This document shows, one piece after another, positions 1-9,230 of a stretch of 64,000 bases of DNA. The stretch comes from Desulfococcaceae bacterium HSG9 (GTDB taxonomy: Bacteria > Desulfobacterota > Desulfobacteria > Desulfobacterales > JAUCGF01). Made by a program: the position numbers and the translations under genes. Location: assembly GCA_030378005.1 (NCBI GenBank), contig JAUCGF010000085.1, positions 1-64,000 of the forward strand, read 5' to 3'. The notes under the pieces are model-generated. The model was not told the origin of the DNA and did no database searches. It was given only the letters and a program-made list of their open reading frames with translations. The stretch's first letter is position 1. Each line of letters begins with the position of its first letter.

Positions 1-129
1 TTTAGCTCCATTTTTTTCACCTCTTATTTGTTGTTTCATTTGTTAAGGTGATTATGGTATAAATTCGGGCATTTTTTCAAGATTAAAAAAAATTAAGTTG
101 CTTGACCAGGAATTTGGGAATGCTCCCAA

Positions 130-1146
130 GTGGCACCGGCATTTGCTAAAAACAAACCGATTAATTGGAAAATGGTCACAACCTGGCCGCCCCATTTCCC
201 GGTATTGGGTGAATCAGCGGAAATGATAGCCAAATGGGTTAAAGAGATGAGCGACGGTCGTCTGAATATCGCTGTTTATGGGGCTGGCGAGTTAGTACCG
301 GCGTTAGGTGTTTTTGACGCAGTCACCCAAGGTACGGTTGAAATGGGACATAGCGCTTCCTATTATTGGGCTGGCAAGGTGCCAGCAGCTCAGTTCTTTG
401 CTGCCGTTCCCTTTGGACTTAACGCTCAGTCTATGAATTCATGGATACTTAACGGTGGGGGAATGGAATTGTGGGAAGAAGTCTATGCCCCGTTTAATCT
501 CAAACCATTGTTAGCGGGCAACACGGGTGTTCAGATGGGAGGATGGTTTAACAAAGAGATTAAATCCATGGAGGACTTTAAAGGCTTGAAAATGCGCATT
601 CCCGGCCTGGGAGGCAAAGTCCTTAAAAAAGCGGGCGGTAACGCGATTCTAGTGGCTGGCGGCGAAATTTACACCAACCTAGACAGGGGGGTGATTGATG
701 CGACTGAATGGGTGGGGCCTTATCATGATTTAAAGATGGGTTTTTACAAAGCAGCCAAATATTACTACTATCCGGGTTGGCACGAACCAGGAACTGCTTT
801 TGAATTGACGGTCAATAAAAAGGCATGGGAAAAGCTTCCCAAAGACCTACAGGCTATTGTGGATGCGGCCAGTTACAAATCGGATATGTGGGTGCTTTCC
901 GAATTTGAAGCCAAAAACAACGATGCCTTGCAGAAACTGATCACTAAGCACAAGGTGCAGTTGAAGCAATTTCCTGATGAAGTTTTGAAGAACCTGAAAA
1001 AATTGTCCAAGGAAGTTCTGGATGAAGTTGCGGAAGCAGACCCGATGAGCCGTAAAGTCTATGATTCCTTTCTCAAATTCCGGGATAATATTTATGCCTG
1101 GAATAAGGTCACTGAAGAACGCTATCAGCAGTTTAAGCACTATTAA
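130..1146 (+). CDS. TRAP transporter substrate-binding protein, TakP/DctP type, without signal peptide
   Basis: Periplasmic receptor of a tripartite ATP-independent periplasmic transporter. The fold signature runs through the whole protein, and the block TEWVGPYHD (about residue 193) matches the substrate and metal site of 2-oxoacid receptors of the TakP type, so a 2-oxoacid is the likely ligand (family inference). The odd part is the N-terminus. Residues PAFAKNK look like the tail of a signal peptide, but the frame is closed by a TGA at 103-105 and the only start nearby is GTG 130. No hydrophobic segment exists in any frame upstream. The bases just before it (110-122, GGAATTTGGGAATG) resemble the GAATTC repeat family that also lies directly after the stop codon, so a repeat may have replaced the secretion signal. 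Probably non-functional or mislocalised. No DctQ or DctM gene is next to it. Confidence 0.8.
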   Translation: MAPAFAKNKPINWKMVTTWPPHFPVLGESAEMIAKWVKEMSDGRLNIAVYGAGELVPALGVFDAVTQGTVEMGHSASYYWAGKVPAAQFFAAVPFGLNAQSMNSWILNGGGMELWEEVYAPFNLKPLLAGNTGVQMGGWFNKEIKSMEDFKGLKMRIPGLGGKVLKKAGGNAILVAGGEIYTNLDRGVIDATEWVGPYHDLKMGFYKAAKYYYYPGWHEPGTAFELTVNKKAWEKLPKDLQAIVDAASYKSDMWVLSEFEAKNNDALQKLITKHKVQLKQFPDEVLKNLKKLSKEVLDEVAEADPMSRKVYDSFLKFRDNIYAWNKVTEERYQQFKHY

Positions 1147-1148
1147 AA

Positions 1149-1205
1149 TGTGGAATTCGGAATGTGGAATTCGGAATTCTACATTCCGCACTCCGAATTC
1201 CCAAT
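1149..1205. repeat. GAATTC/GGAATG palindromic repeat cluster
   Basis: Tandem and inverted copies of TGGAATTCGG and GGAATGTGG followed by the complementary TACATTCCG and CTCCGAATTC. The whole stretch can fold on itself. It fills the gap between the convergent TRAP receptor and rfbC genes and belongs to the family found inside the lipid synthase gene at 26.4-29.6 kb and at 51.9 kb. Confidence 0.85.
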
Positions 1206-1207
1206 TA

Positions 1208-1762
1208 TCAGGTCTGTTCAAGATGCACGAATTTTTGGTCTTTAGGGGAGATAATCGGAGTTTTGACAGGCCAGTCAATACCAATAGCGGGGTCTGACCA
1301 TAAAACCCCGTCTTCATCTTCAGGATCATAAAAGGCGCTGCATTTATATAGAAAATGAGCTGTTTGGCTTAATACACAAAAACCATGGGCAAAACCTTCG
1401 GGAACAAACATTTGTCGATGGTTTTTTTCTGACAGGGTAACGCCTATCCACTGGCCGAAAGTCGGTGAACCTGTCCGGATATCCACAGCCACATCAAAAA
1501 TTTCACCGCAAATGACTTGCACAAGCTTGGCCTGAGGTTTATTTTTTTGAAAGTGCAGTCCTCTGAGTGTTCCTCGTACAGAGTAAGAAAGATTATCCTG
1601 AACAAACGAACCGTTTTCACTGATTTTAACGCCTGCCTGTTCATACCTTTTACGATTGTAAGTTTCCATAAAGAAACCCCGTTCGTCTTCATATACATCC
1701 GGTGTTATTATTACAACACCTTCTAATGATGTTTTTTCTACTTTCATTTTATTATCTTTCAT
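1208..1762 (-). CDS. rfbC: dTDP-4-dehydrorhamnose 3,5-epimerase
   Basis: RmlC catalyses 3,5-epimerisation of dTDP-4-keto-6-deoxyglucose in dTDP-L-rhamnose synthesis in the cytoplasm. The 184-residue length is normal. Family landmarks are [10 protein letters not shown] (about 26-35), [12 protein letters not shown] with the catalytic His (about 61-72), VVDVR-like [15 protein letters not shown], and PEGFAHGF (about 120-127). The start ATG overlaps the stop of rfbA in an ATGA arrangement, which indicates translational coupling. A second in-frame ATG (MKVEKT, 15 bases downstream) is possible. rfbB and rfbD, needed to complete the pathway, are not in the window. Confidence 0.95.
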   Translation of the reverse strand: MKDNKMKVEKTSLEGVVIITPDVYEDERGFFMETYNRKRYEQAGVKISENGSFVQDNLSYSVRGTLRGLHFQKNKPQAKLVQVICGEIFDVAVDIRTGSPTFGQWIGVTLSEKNHRQMFVPEGFAHGFCVLSQTAHFLYKCSAFYDPEDEDGVLWSDPAIGIDWPVKTPIISPKDQKFVHLEQT

Positions 1763-2646
1763 TGGTTAGATTTAGTATCATCAACGATTTCCATGAGATA
1801 ACGCCCATAATTATTCTTCAGCATATCATAAGCAAGCCGCTTTAGGTCAGAAGCGCTGATATATCCCGAATTGTACGCAATTTCTTCGATACAGGCAATT
1901 TTCAATCCTTGACGCTCCTGAATGGTTTGAACATAATTGGCCGCTTGTTGCAAAGCTTCATGCGTTCCGGTGTCTAACCATGCAAAACCGCGACCTAAAA
2001 GTTCAACTCTTAATTTCCCTCTACGAAGATATTCCAGATTAACATCCGTTATTTCCAGCTCATCGCGTGCAGATGGTTTCAAATTTTCAGCAATGCTGAC
2101 AACGTCATTATCATACATATAAAGGCCCGGAACGGCGAATTTGGATTTGGGTTGCTCCGGTTTTTCCTCAATGCCCATAACGTTGCCAGCTTCATCAAAT
2201 TCGACCACACCGTAACGTTCAGGATCCCGAACCAGATAGCCAAAGACCAAGCCGCCATTTTTGAGTTTTACAGCTTTTTTCAAAATATCGGCAAATTTTT
2301 GTCCATAAAAAATGTTATCGCCCAGAATGAGGCAGACTGGATCATTGCCGATAAACTCTTTACCGATTGTAAATGCCTGGGCCAGACCTTCGGGGCGAGG
2401 CTGCTCTTTAAAGGAGAGATTCAGCCCCAGTTGTCGGCCATCTCCCAGAAGCTTTTCAAAACCGGGTAAATCTTCTGGCGTGGAAATAAGCAATATATCA
2501 CGAATACCCGCAAGCATAAGCACTGACAAAGGATAGTAGATCATCGGTTTGTCATAAACAGGCATCAATTGCTTACTGACCACTTTTGTCAGCGGATAGA
2601 GACGTGTCCCCGATCCGCCCGCTAAAATAATACCTTTCATATTCAA
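1759..2646 (-). CDS. rfbA: Glucose-1-phosphate thymidylyltransferase
   Basis: RmlA makes dTDP-glucose from glucose 1-phosphate and dTTP, the first step to dTDP-rhamnose. The 295-residue protein opens with the nucleotidyltransferase signature [17 protein letters not shown] and contains [24 protein letters not shown], and the C-terminal [13 protein letters not shown] block. It is complete. It sits in a minus-strand row after guaA and a coiled-coil gene and is coupled to rfbC. Together with the Wza/Wzz genes at 9.4-13.3 kb it points to rhamnose-containing surface polysaccharide. Confidence 0.96.
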   Translation of the reverse strand: MNMKGIILAGGSGTRLYPLTKVVSKQLMPVYDKPMIYYPLSVLMLAGIRDILLISTPEDLPGFEKLLGDGRQLGLNLSFKEQPRPEGLAQAFTIGKEFIGNDPVCLILGDNIFYGQKFADILKKAVKLKNGGLVFGYLVRDPERYGVVEFDEAGNVMGIEEKPEQPKSKFAVPGLYMYDNDVVSIAENLKPSARDELEITDVNLEYLRRGKLRVELLGRGFAWLDTGTHEALQQAANYVQTIQERQGLKIACIEEIAYNSGYISASDLKRLAYDMLKNNYGRYLMEIVDDTKSNQ

Positions 2647-2703
2647 TTAACCTTTTATTTAGATTGTTTAAGTGTGTTACGGAACAACTTGAAACTTATG
2701 ACT

Positions 2704-3768
2704 TCATTGTATATCCATCTCAAAAATCGTACCGCTGCTTTTATCCCCAGTTCGTTTGCGCTTTGTTTTAGAGGAAGACTTTGATTTGGGTATTATGATG
2801 GAGGAGGACATCTTTTTTTCAAACTGTAGAAATTTTTTTTGTAATGATGCGATTTTTGTACGTAAATTTTGTTCCATGCGGTCCAGGTTTTGTTTATGCG
2901 TTTTTCGATTACGGGCAAGTGCTGAGTCAAGTGTTTTTTTAAAGACAACATTTTTTGTCAAAGTGAGCAGTTCAGTTTGTAATTGATTAATCGCTTCAAT
3001 ATCACGTTTTATTTTATCAGGTAATTCAACAGGTTGGTTATTCTTTTGGATAATCAGTTTGGAAAGTTTAGTCCAATTTTCTTTTTCTTGTTCAAAAGTT
3101 TCGATTAGCCGGATTAGGTTATCTTGTTGTTGCTGGGTTGTTTTTTGAATTTCATCAAGTTTTTTTTTATATCCGGCAACCGTTTGGGAAAGCCCGGAAT
3201 TTTTATTTTTATTTTTATCCAAGGCATCTGCAAGTAGAAAAAGCTCTTGTTTGAAATTTTTATCTGATTGTTTGATTTGGGATGTAATTTTGTCAATTTT
3301 TTCCTGATAAGGCGCGATTAGTTTATCAACTTTTGAAGTTATCTGTTTCAGTTCATGTTTGCTGGTTTTAGATGAGCTAAGTAAATTTAAATTTTTATTA
3401 ATTTTAGCCAAACCTGAGTTTAAGCCGACCGCTTTTTTTTCGAGAGCCGCCAATCTGTTTGAAACGGATTCTTCCGTATGCGTAATTTTATCAGACAACG
3501 CAGAATATTCAGAAGCCATGCCCTCAAGCGTTTTTTTTATTTTCGCATCTTGTTTGGTGTTTTTATCGGAGGTGCGCCCTTTAAGTTCAAAATAAGCAGC
3601 CGCTGAAAGCACGCCGATCAGGATTAGAATGATCAAAAAGAGAACGTTAATTTTGCGGTTCAATTGGTCGAGCCGCAACTCTTTCATATTGCTGCTTAAT
3701 AATGAATCCGGGTTATCGCCGTCAATACGGATATTAAAATCGCTCCGTGCATATTTGGACCTGGCCAT
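2704..3768 (-). CDS. Membrane-anchored coiled-coil protein of unknown function
   Basis: Not assigned to a known family. From the chosen ATG (MARSK) the protein has a polar N-terminal stretch of about 40 residues, one transmembrane segment (about residues 43-63, VLFLIILILIGVLSAAAYF), and a long Lys/Gln/Ser/Asp-rich helical region with heptad spacing to about residue 330, ending in a basic tail. This suggests a single-pass inner-membrane protein with a long periplasmic coiled coil. An alternative ATG at 3783 overlaps the guaA stop by ten bases; I prefer 3768 because GGGAA lies at ribosome-binding distance before it. It is likely cotranscribed with guaA. Confidence 0.75.
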   Translation of the reverse strand: MARSKYARSDFNIRIDGDNPDSLLSSNMKELRLDQLNRKINVLFLIILILIGVLSAAAYFELKGRTSDKNTKQDAKIKKTLEGMASEYSALSDKITHTEESVSNRLAALEKKAVGLNSGLAKINKNLNLLSSSKTSKHELKQITSKVDKLIAPYQEKIDKITSQIKQSDKNFKQELFLLADALDKNKNKNSGLSQTVAGYKKKLDEIQKTTQQQQDNLIRLIETFEQEKENWTKLSKLIIQKNNQPVELPDKIKRDIEAINQLQTELLTLTKNVVFKKTLDSALARNRKTHKQNLDRMEQNLRTKIASLQKKFLQFEKKMSSSIIIPKSKSSSKTKRKRTGDKSSGTIFEMDIQ

Positions 3769-3773
3769 GGCGT

Positions 3774-5303
3774 TTATTCCCATTCAATCGTTGCAGGAGG
3801 TTTTGAACTGATGTCATAAACGACCCGATTGATGCCTTTAACTTCATTAATGATGCGGTTGGAGATTTTGCCAAGCAGTTTATATGGCAAGTGCGCCCAG
3901 TCTGCGGTCATTGCGTCTTTGCTGGTCACCGCCCGAATCGCCAGAATGTTTTCATAAGTGCGTTTATCTCCCATCACACCGACACTTTTCAATGGTAAAA
4001 GAACGGCAAAAGATTGCCATAATTTTTTATAATAGCCACTTTTTTTAATTTCTTCAAGTAAAACATCATCCGCCTCTCTTAATATGGCCAATCGCCCTTT
4101 GGTTATCGCCCCGATAATCCGAATGGCTAGACCGGGGCCTGGAAAAGGTTGACGCCAAACAAGTTCATCCGGAAGCCCGATTTCCTCACCTAATTGCCGC
4201 ACTTCATCTTTAAAGAGCATCTTGAGAGGCTCAATCAGTTCCAGTTTCATATTTTCCGGCAAACCTCCCACATTATGGTGCGATTTAATGACCGACGTAG
4301 GCCCTCCGAAAGCGGATACCGATTCGATAATATCAGGATATAAAGTGCCCTGCCCTAAAAAATGAGCGTCTTTAATTTTCAGTGCTTCCGCTTCGAACAC
4401 TTCGATAAATTTGCGACCGATAATTTTTCTTTTTTCTTCCGGGTCGGTTACATCAGCAAGTGCGTTTAAGAATTTATCCGCAGCATCAACAAAACGAATT
4501 TCGAGATTCAAGCGTCGGCCCAGCAGGGTTTTTAATTTTGTAGCTTCATTTTTCCTTAAAAGACCATTATCCACAAAAATACAGGTTAATCGGCAACCAA
4601 TCGCTTTATTGATTAAAAGAGCCGTTACCGATGAATCCACGCCGCCACTCAAACCAAGAATAGCACTTTTTTCTTTAACTGTCTGCTGAATCTGAACGAC
4701 CGCATCCTGGGCAAACGATTCCATGGTCCATGTGTGGCTGCACTTACAAATGTCAAATAAAAAATTGTGGAGCATTCGTCCCCCTTCCGGGGTATGAGCC
4801 ACTTCGGGATGAAACTGGAGGGCATAAAGATTTTTAACGGTATGCCGTGCCGCGGCGATGGGCGAATTTTCAGTGGATGCCAGAACGTTGAAATTTTCTG
4901 GCAGCTTTACAACGGTATCCCCATGACTCATCCAACATTGGGTTTTTTTAGCCACATCGGTAAAAATTCGGGATTCTCTTTTTATTGTCAGCCATGCCTG
5001 ACCGTATTCACGTCTGTTCGATTGCCTGACAACGCCTCCGAGAGCATCCATCATAAATTGCATTCCATAACAGATGCCTAGCACCGGTATGTCAAGTTGG
5101 AATATTTGCGGATCAATTTTGGGACTGCCCTTTTCATAGATACTGGATGGGCCTCCGGAAAGAATAATTCCTTCAGGACTCAGGCGCTGAATCGCATCAA
5201 GGCTGATCGTCGGAGGTTCAATCTGGCAGAAAACATGGTTTTCACGAACCCGACGAGCGATAAGTTGATTGTATTGTGATCCGAAATCAATGATCAGTAT
5301 CAT
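3774..5303 (-). CDS. guaA: GMP synthase (glutamine-hydrolysing)
   Basis: Converts XMP to GMP with glutamine and ATP. The 509 residues hold all expected parts: the class I amidotransferase with the nucleophile in GICYGMQFM (about 79-87) and the His/Glu of LQFHPEVAHT (about 162-171), the ATP-pyrophosphatase loop LGLSGGVDSSVTALL (about 217-231), the RQPFPGPGLAIRIIG block, and the dimerisation tail ending KPPATIEWE. The start is preceded by AAAGGAAA at good distance. First gene of a minus-strand row that continues into the coiled-coil, rfbA and rfbC genes. guaB is not in the window. Confidence 0.98.
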   Translation of the reverse strand: MILIIDFGSQYNQLIARRVRENHVFCQIEPPTISLDAIQRLSPEGIILSGGPSSIYEKGSPKIDPQIFQLDIPVLGICYGMQFMMDALGGVVRQSNRREYGQAWLTIKRESRIFTDVAKKTQCWMSHGDTVVKLPENFNVLASTENSPIAAARHTVKNLYALQFHPEVAHTPEGGRMLHNFLFDICKCSHTWTMESFAQDAVVQIQQTVKEKSAILGLSGGVDSSVTALLINKAIGCRLTCIFVDNGLLRKNEATKLKTLLGRRLNLEIRFVDAADKFLNALADVTDPEEKRKIIGRKFIEVFEAEALKIKDAHFLGQGTLYPDIIESVSAFGGPTSVIKSHHNVGGLPENMKLELIEPLKMLFKDEVRQLGEEIGLPDELVWRQPFPGPGLAIRIIGAITKGRLAILREADDVLLEEIKKSGYYKKLWQSFAVLLPLKSVGVMGDKRTYENILAIRAVTSKDAMTADWAHLPYKLLGKISNRIINEVKGINRVVYDISSKPPATIEWE

Positions 5304-5408
5304 AATCTGTTTCCTTTGGTATTATATAAACGAATTGCACAAATAGATTGTATATGTTAGAGATGCTGAAAAAAGTCAACTTATTTCAGAAACAAATGAT
5401 TTGTAACA

Positions 5409-5452
5409 TCCGTAGGGTGCGCTGGCAAAGCGTAACACACCGCAAATACAGA
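5409..5452. repeat. GTAGGGTGCG / CGTAACACACCGC inverted repeat
   Basis: In the 196-base gap between the divergent guaA and efp genes. GTAGGGTGCGCTGG is followed by AAAGCGTAACACACCGC, a degraded copy of the GTAGGGTGCGTTACG palindrome also seen at 7.3, 7.4 and 35.2 kb. The gap must also contain the promoters of guaA and efp. Confidence 0.6.
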
Positions 5453-5499
5453 GACACCCTGCATAAATGTTATAAACTAATAGGAGGAACTCAGAATTT

Positions 5500-6063
5500 A
5501 TGTATGAAAGCGGCGACCTGCGCAAAGGTCTTAAAATTGAAATGGATGGCGATCCGTATGTAATCGTACAATTCCAATTTGTTAAACCAGGGAAGGGAAG
5601 GGCGCTTTATAAGTGCAAACTTAAAAATATGGTTAGCGGCGCTCAATTTGACAGAACATTCCGTTCAGGTGATAAATTTAATGAAGCTGATCTTGAAGAG
5701 CTTGAAATGGAATATCTCTATTATGACGGCGAAACCTATTGCTTTATGAATACATCAACCTACGATCAGGTTTTTCTGACTGCCGATCAGATGGATGAAT
5801 CACGCAACTTTTTAAAGGAAAACACGGTTTGTAATATTTTATTTTTCAGTGAAAAACCGATTGGCGTAACACTTCCTTTTTTTGTCAATCTAAAAGTCGC
5901 TCAAGCAGACCCCTGGGTTAAAGGTGACACCGCATCCGGAGATTCAAAACCGGCCACACTTGAAACCGGTTATGAATTACAGGTTCCGCCGTTTATTGAA
6001 GAGGGGGAATTAATTCGGATTGATACACGAACAGGCACGTATGTAGAACGTGTGAAAGAGTGA
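5500..6063 (+). CDS. efp: Translation elongation factor P
   Basis: EF-P relieves ribosome stalling at polyproline stretches. The 187-residue protein has the KOW-like N-terminal domain and two OB domains. The loop VKPGKGRAL carries Lys32 at the tip, the residue modified in the lysine-type EF-Ps. The C-terminus GYELQVPPFIEEGELIRIDTRTGTYVERV is typical. The start has a strong TAGGAGG site 12-18 bases upstream. No epmA or epmB modification gene is visible nearby. A tRNA-Leu gene lies convergently just downstream. Confidence 0.97.
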   Translation: MYESGDLRKGLKIEMDGDPYVIVQFQFVKPGKGRALYKCKLKNMVSGAQFDRTFRSGDKFNEADLEELEMEYLYYDGETYCFMNTSTYDQVFLTADQMDESRNFLKENTVCNILFFSEKPIGVTLPFFVNLKVAQADPWVKGDTASGDSKPATLETGYELQVPPFIEEGELIRIDTRTGTYVERVKE

Positions 6064-6071
6064 AAATTGGA

Positions 6072-6156
6072 TGCCTGGGGCCGGACTTGAACCGGCACGG
6101 TAAAGTTTACCGAGGGATTTTAAGTCCCTTGCGTCTACCATTTCCGCCACCCAGGC
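6072..6156 (-). tRNA. tRNA-Leu (anticodon UAA)
   Basis: Reading the minus strand from 6156: acceptor arm GCCTGGG pairs with CCCAGGC; D-arm GGCGGAAATGGTAGACGC; anticodon stem AGGGA/TCCCT with loop CTTAAAA, giving anticodon UAA; a long variable arm (CGGTAAACTTTACCG) as required for class II tRNAs; T-arm GCCGGTTCAAGTCCGGC. The discriminator base is A and CCA is not encoded. It is convergent to efp and ends nine bases past the efp stop codon. Confidence 0.97.
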
Positions 6157-6207
6157 TTAATCTTGAACACCTGATTGAGTAACTGCGACTAAATAACATA
6201 CCCGTTT

Positions 6208-6262
6208 TTAGCAGTGCAAAATTCAGTTTGCGGTGACATGGCAAGCTGAAGCTTGTATTTTT
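6208..6262. repeat. GTGCAAA..AGTTTGC / GCAAGCTGAAGC palindromic repeat
   Basis: Between tRNA-Leu and the usp gene. The stretch AAATAACATACCC followed by GTGCAAAATTCAGTTTGCGGTG and GCAAGCTGAAGC is closely related to the copy at 19594-19661 (AAATAACTTACCC, then GGAGTGC..GCACTCC). It belongs to the GGAGTGC family. Confidence 0.65.
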
Positions 6263-6344
6263 GATAAAAAATATCCGGTCGCAATCACTAAAAAAATTCT
6301 ATTATAATAAATTCTGGCAGATTGCAAGCAAAAAAGGAGCCTTT

Positions 6345-7277
6345 ATGCAAAAAGAAATTTTAATTGCTGTTGATGATTCAATTCATTCACAATATGCGGT
6401 TCAATATGCCCTGTCAATGTCCGCAATCGTTAAAAATCTGACTTACACACTTTTAAAAATTCAGCCGACAATCTCTCAATATATTATCGAAGAAGCCCGA
6501 AGAAGTCCTGCTGAACGGGCTAAACTCAAGCAAATTATTCAAAAAAACAGTGAAAAAGCTCAAAAAGCGTTAGACCGTTTTGAAAACCGAATGATTGATT
6601 TCGGAATTGATCAATCCCGAATCAAAACTGTCAATCGAATCAGAATAGACGGAATCGCCAAAGATATTTTAGACTACGCATTGGCAAAAAAACCGGATGC
6701 CATTGTTATGGGACGAAGGGGAATTTCGAAAGTTCAGGAAATGCTTATGGGAAGTGTTACCGGCAAACTGATGGAGCATTCCACGGTAACACCGATATGG
6801 ATTGTTGATGACAATGTGGAATTTTCAAAAATTATGATAGCTGTGGATGGCTCCGAAAGTTCGTTGCGCGCTGTCGATCATGTCAGCTTCATGTTACAAG
6901 GCAATTCGAATATTACTATCACAATTTTACATGTAACCCCTAAATTCGGTGATGTAAATCCGATTGATTTTGATATACAGGGAGATGAAGAGATCGGTGA
7001 ACTGATTATTAGAGGTGAAAAACGTCGGATTGATAATTTTTTCGTCCATGCCTCTGAAATATTTAATAAAGCCGGCATCGGCTCTGACCAACTTGAAATC
7101 CGTGATGTAAAATGCAATGTAAATGTAAGCAAAACAATCATTAATGAAGCCCGTAAATGTAATTGCAAAACTTTGGTCGTAGGTCGCAGTGGGATGAACA
7201 AATCGTTCTTTTTTGGAAACGTATCACGTTATATCGTTGAAAAAACATCGGATTTTGCTACATGGCTGGTTCCTTGA
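6345..7277 (+). CDS. Tandem universal stress protein (two UspA domains)
   Basis: Cytoplasmic stress protein with two UspA domains (about 1-150 and 157-310). The first has a perfect nucleotide-binding motif, G-2x-G-9x-G-S in MGRRGISKVQEMLMGS, so it probably binds ATP. In the second the motif is degenerate (VGRSGMNKSFFFGN), with only seven residues between the glycines, so that half may not bind nucleotide. ATG 6345 is chosen because AAAAAGGAG precedes it by five bases; the open frame extends further upstream without a good site. Confidence 0.9.
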   Translation: MQKEILIAVDDSIHSQYAVQYALSMSAIVKNLTYTLLKIQPTISQYIIEEARRSPAERAKLKQIIQKNSEKAQKALDRFENRMIDFGIDQSRIKTVNRIRIDGIAKDILDYALAKKPDAIVMGRRGISKVQEMLMGSVTGKLMEHSTVTPIWIVDDNVEFSKIMIAVDGSESSLRAVDHVSFMLQGNSNITITILHVTPKFGDVNPIDFDIQGDEEIGELIIRGEKRRIDNFFVHASEIFNKAGIGSDQLEIRDVKCNVNVSKTIINEARKCNCKTLVVGRSGMNKSFFFGNVSRYIVEKTSDFATWLVP

Positions 7278-7280
7278 AAA

Positions 7281-7464
7281 AGGAGTGCTGAACTTACAGT
7301 TTAGCACAATACGTAGGTGCGTTAACGAAGCGTAACGCACCATATTGATATTAAACGCAATTTATTATTTGGAATTAAAAATTATTTCGGTGCGTTACGG
7401 CTATCGCCTAACGCACCCTACTAGCTGACTCCCCGTGAAACGTGAATTCACGCATCACGTTTCA
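7281..7464. repeat. Array of three different palindromic repeat families in one gap
   Basis: The 261-base gap 7278-7538 holds, in order, a GGAGTGC..GCAC copy (7281-7306), a GTAGGTGCGTTAACG/CGTAACGCACC copy (7311-7342), a GGTGCGTTACGG/CCTAACGCACCCTAC copy (7389-7422), and a GTGAAACGTGAATTCACGCATCACGTTTCA palindrome (7434-7464). It separates the convergent usp and ARPP-1-like genes, so it could also act in termination. Confidence 0.75.
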
Positions 7465-7538
7465 AAAATCACAAATGGGGAAGTTATTTTGTCCCTGATT
7501 CTTAGCTGAAATTAACTCCTGATGAATTGACCGGGCAA

Positions 7539-9206
7539 TCAAGTTCCAAGCGCAATTCGGCGCACAGCATCAAGCATTTGTAAAACAGGTTCAACCTGTA
7601 TGCCAATTTGTGTCAGAATCCCGCGGCATTGCGGACAGATATCACCGGTGCGCAATTTGAAATCAATCTCTGCCTTGTTGCGGCAGAAATCGAACAGGCA
7701 GCCTCGCATATCATCATGAAAAAGGCGTTTAGGTTCGTACCGGGATGTCATAAGTCTCAAACCTTGCAATACAACCGTAGAACCCAATAATGCCTGGGTC
7801 GGCAGATTTGAGATTTCATTCCACTGATAGAGCGAAGTCACCGCCGTTTTTTGATTGCCATGCCAGTGGACGAACCAAAAATCCTCCAGACCGTCCGAGG
7901 TTATGAGCATTCGAAGACCCTGAGTCGGTACGCGTTTTTGGGCGAGACTGACCAGCCGGCTTTCATTTTGGCGGCTTAATATGCCGGCCTGACCGGGTTC
8001 TGCCGACAACTCCGGTATGTTCATCAGCTTGCGGCTTACGGACAATGTGATAATGCTTTGGGTGTCAGCATTTTGCAATACGGACGCAACATCATTCGCT
8101 ATGTTCAGGGTCTCGTCGGAAGCAGGCAGAAGAATGATTTTACGTGCCGCTTGGGCTTCAAACAAATCTTCCGACCGTCTTTCCGGCTTATCTCCGGCGG
8201 AATCCTGTTCCGGCGATACTTGCTGACGTGCAGGCCGCTTCGACGGCTTCTTTGCCTGATGTGCAAGATCGGATTCGGAACCGGCATGCCCCTGAGGAAA
8301 AAGTTCAACATGCACAGGCCCGTTATCAAGCATCAGAGCTGCGCCGATCATATTATCCGCTTCGATACGGATATCACGCCCCAGGCCGGTTGAATCAAAC
8401 GGTTCAAAGCGCGCTGCCGTTACGGAGCGTAGCCAGTTTTCAACCGCCGGGCGTTGCACCTGAACCGTCTCATTTGGTTCTTCCAGCGCATCGATTATGT
8501 ATGCCTTGGCCACTTTAGGCAGCAGTTTTGACAAAGTGGCAGGCTTATCGAAAAGGTCCATACCGGCGATTCGGCCACCGAATGCAAACACCACGCCGCA
8601 GCACAATTCAGGCGCACGAAGGTTGCTGACAGCCTCTTTCATGCGTTTATCATGGTCTTCATAAACCTGATCAAGCGCTTGCGAGCCCGATACGGTGTTC
8701 ATTCTATGTAATTTGCGACTGACTTCATCCCACACTTCGCCCTGTTTGGAAAACGCCATCGTTCCCGAGCGGTAGCTGTCATGAACATGTCGCGATATCT
8801 TGCGGCGGAGAAAAGAGTGGGAAGAAGTGCCTTTGCTGTGAAAGCTTCGCGACTGATAGCTCCATCGCCCGCTCTCCACGCAGGAAACCGGAATGACCAG
8901 TTCACTTTGAGCCGCGACCATTATGCTGGCGTTCAGCACCCGGTTCTGTTTGGCGCCGATGAGTTGTTCACCGGCCATAAGAAATATCATTTGAGCGCTT
9001 GTGTTGTTCACTTTAAGCGTCGGAACATTGCCGCTTTCGTCAGTTTCGGTGATTTTTAAAACATCAGCGTCCAAAGCTTCATCCAGAGTGAGATAAAGCA
9101 AGTCGGCTCCACCTCCCCAGTATAGCCCGAAAATTTGTAAACTGCCGGCGACAGTCGGCTCGTTTACGTCGATACTGCCAAGAAATTGCCTCAATTCAGT
9201 TTTCAT
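7539..9206 (-). CDS. ARPP-1 (DUF6569)-like protein
   Basis: The N-terminal 200 residues match the ARPP-1 type domain as I know it: a GEQLIGAKQNRVLNASIMVA block (about 79-98) followed by IPVSCVESGRWSY (about 106-118). Such domains were named for association with ADP-ribosylglycohydrolases and rhodanese or phosphatase proteins; the biochemical role is not established. The middle (about 300-350) is low complexity and Ser/Lys/Gln rich. The C-terminus has Cys residues in GCLFDFC and ICPQC, which might bind metal. Upstream lies AGGAGGAATAAG, a good ribosome site. No partner gene of a conflict system is adjacent; the neighbour upstream is the exopolysaccharide gene row. Confidence 0.65.
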   Translation of the reverse strand: MKTELRQFLGSIDVNEPTVAGSLQIFGLYWGGGADLLYLTLDEALDADVLKITETDESGNVPTLKVNNTSAQMIFLMAGEQLIGAKQNRVLNASIMVAAQSELVIPVSCVESGRWSYQSRSFHSKGTSSHSFLRRKISRHVHDSYRSGTMAFSKQGEVWDEVSRKLHRMNTVSGSQALDQVYEDHDKRMKEAVSNLRAPELCCGVVFAFGGRIAGMDLFDKPATLSKLLPKVAKAYIIDALEEPNETVQVQRPAVENWLRSVTAARFEPFDSTGLGRDIRIEADNMIGAALMLDNGPVHVELFPQGHAGSESDLAHQAKKPSKRPARQQVSPEQDSAGDKPERRSEDLFEAQAARKIILLPASDETLNIANDVASVLQNADTQSIITLSVSRKLMNIPELSAEPGQAGILSRQNESRLVSLAQKRVPTQGLRMLITSDGLEDFWFVHWHGNQKTAVTSLYQWNEISNLPTQALLGSTVVLQGLRLMTSRYEPKRLFHDDMRGCLFDFCRNKAEIDFKLRTGDICPQCRGILTQIGIQVEPVLQMLDAVRRIALGT

Positions 9207-9230
9207 GATCTTATTCCTCCTTTTTGGTAG

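Noticed and set aside
1061-1297. Small plus-strand frame across the GAATTC repeat (MWNSECGIRNS type peptide)
   Set aside because: The peptide is only translated repeat; the repeat lies between genes here, and no ribosome-binding site precedes it.
5348-5563. 71-codon frame before efp
   Set aside because: Overlaps efp in another frame and is formed partly from the GTAGGGTGCG repeat.
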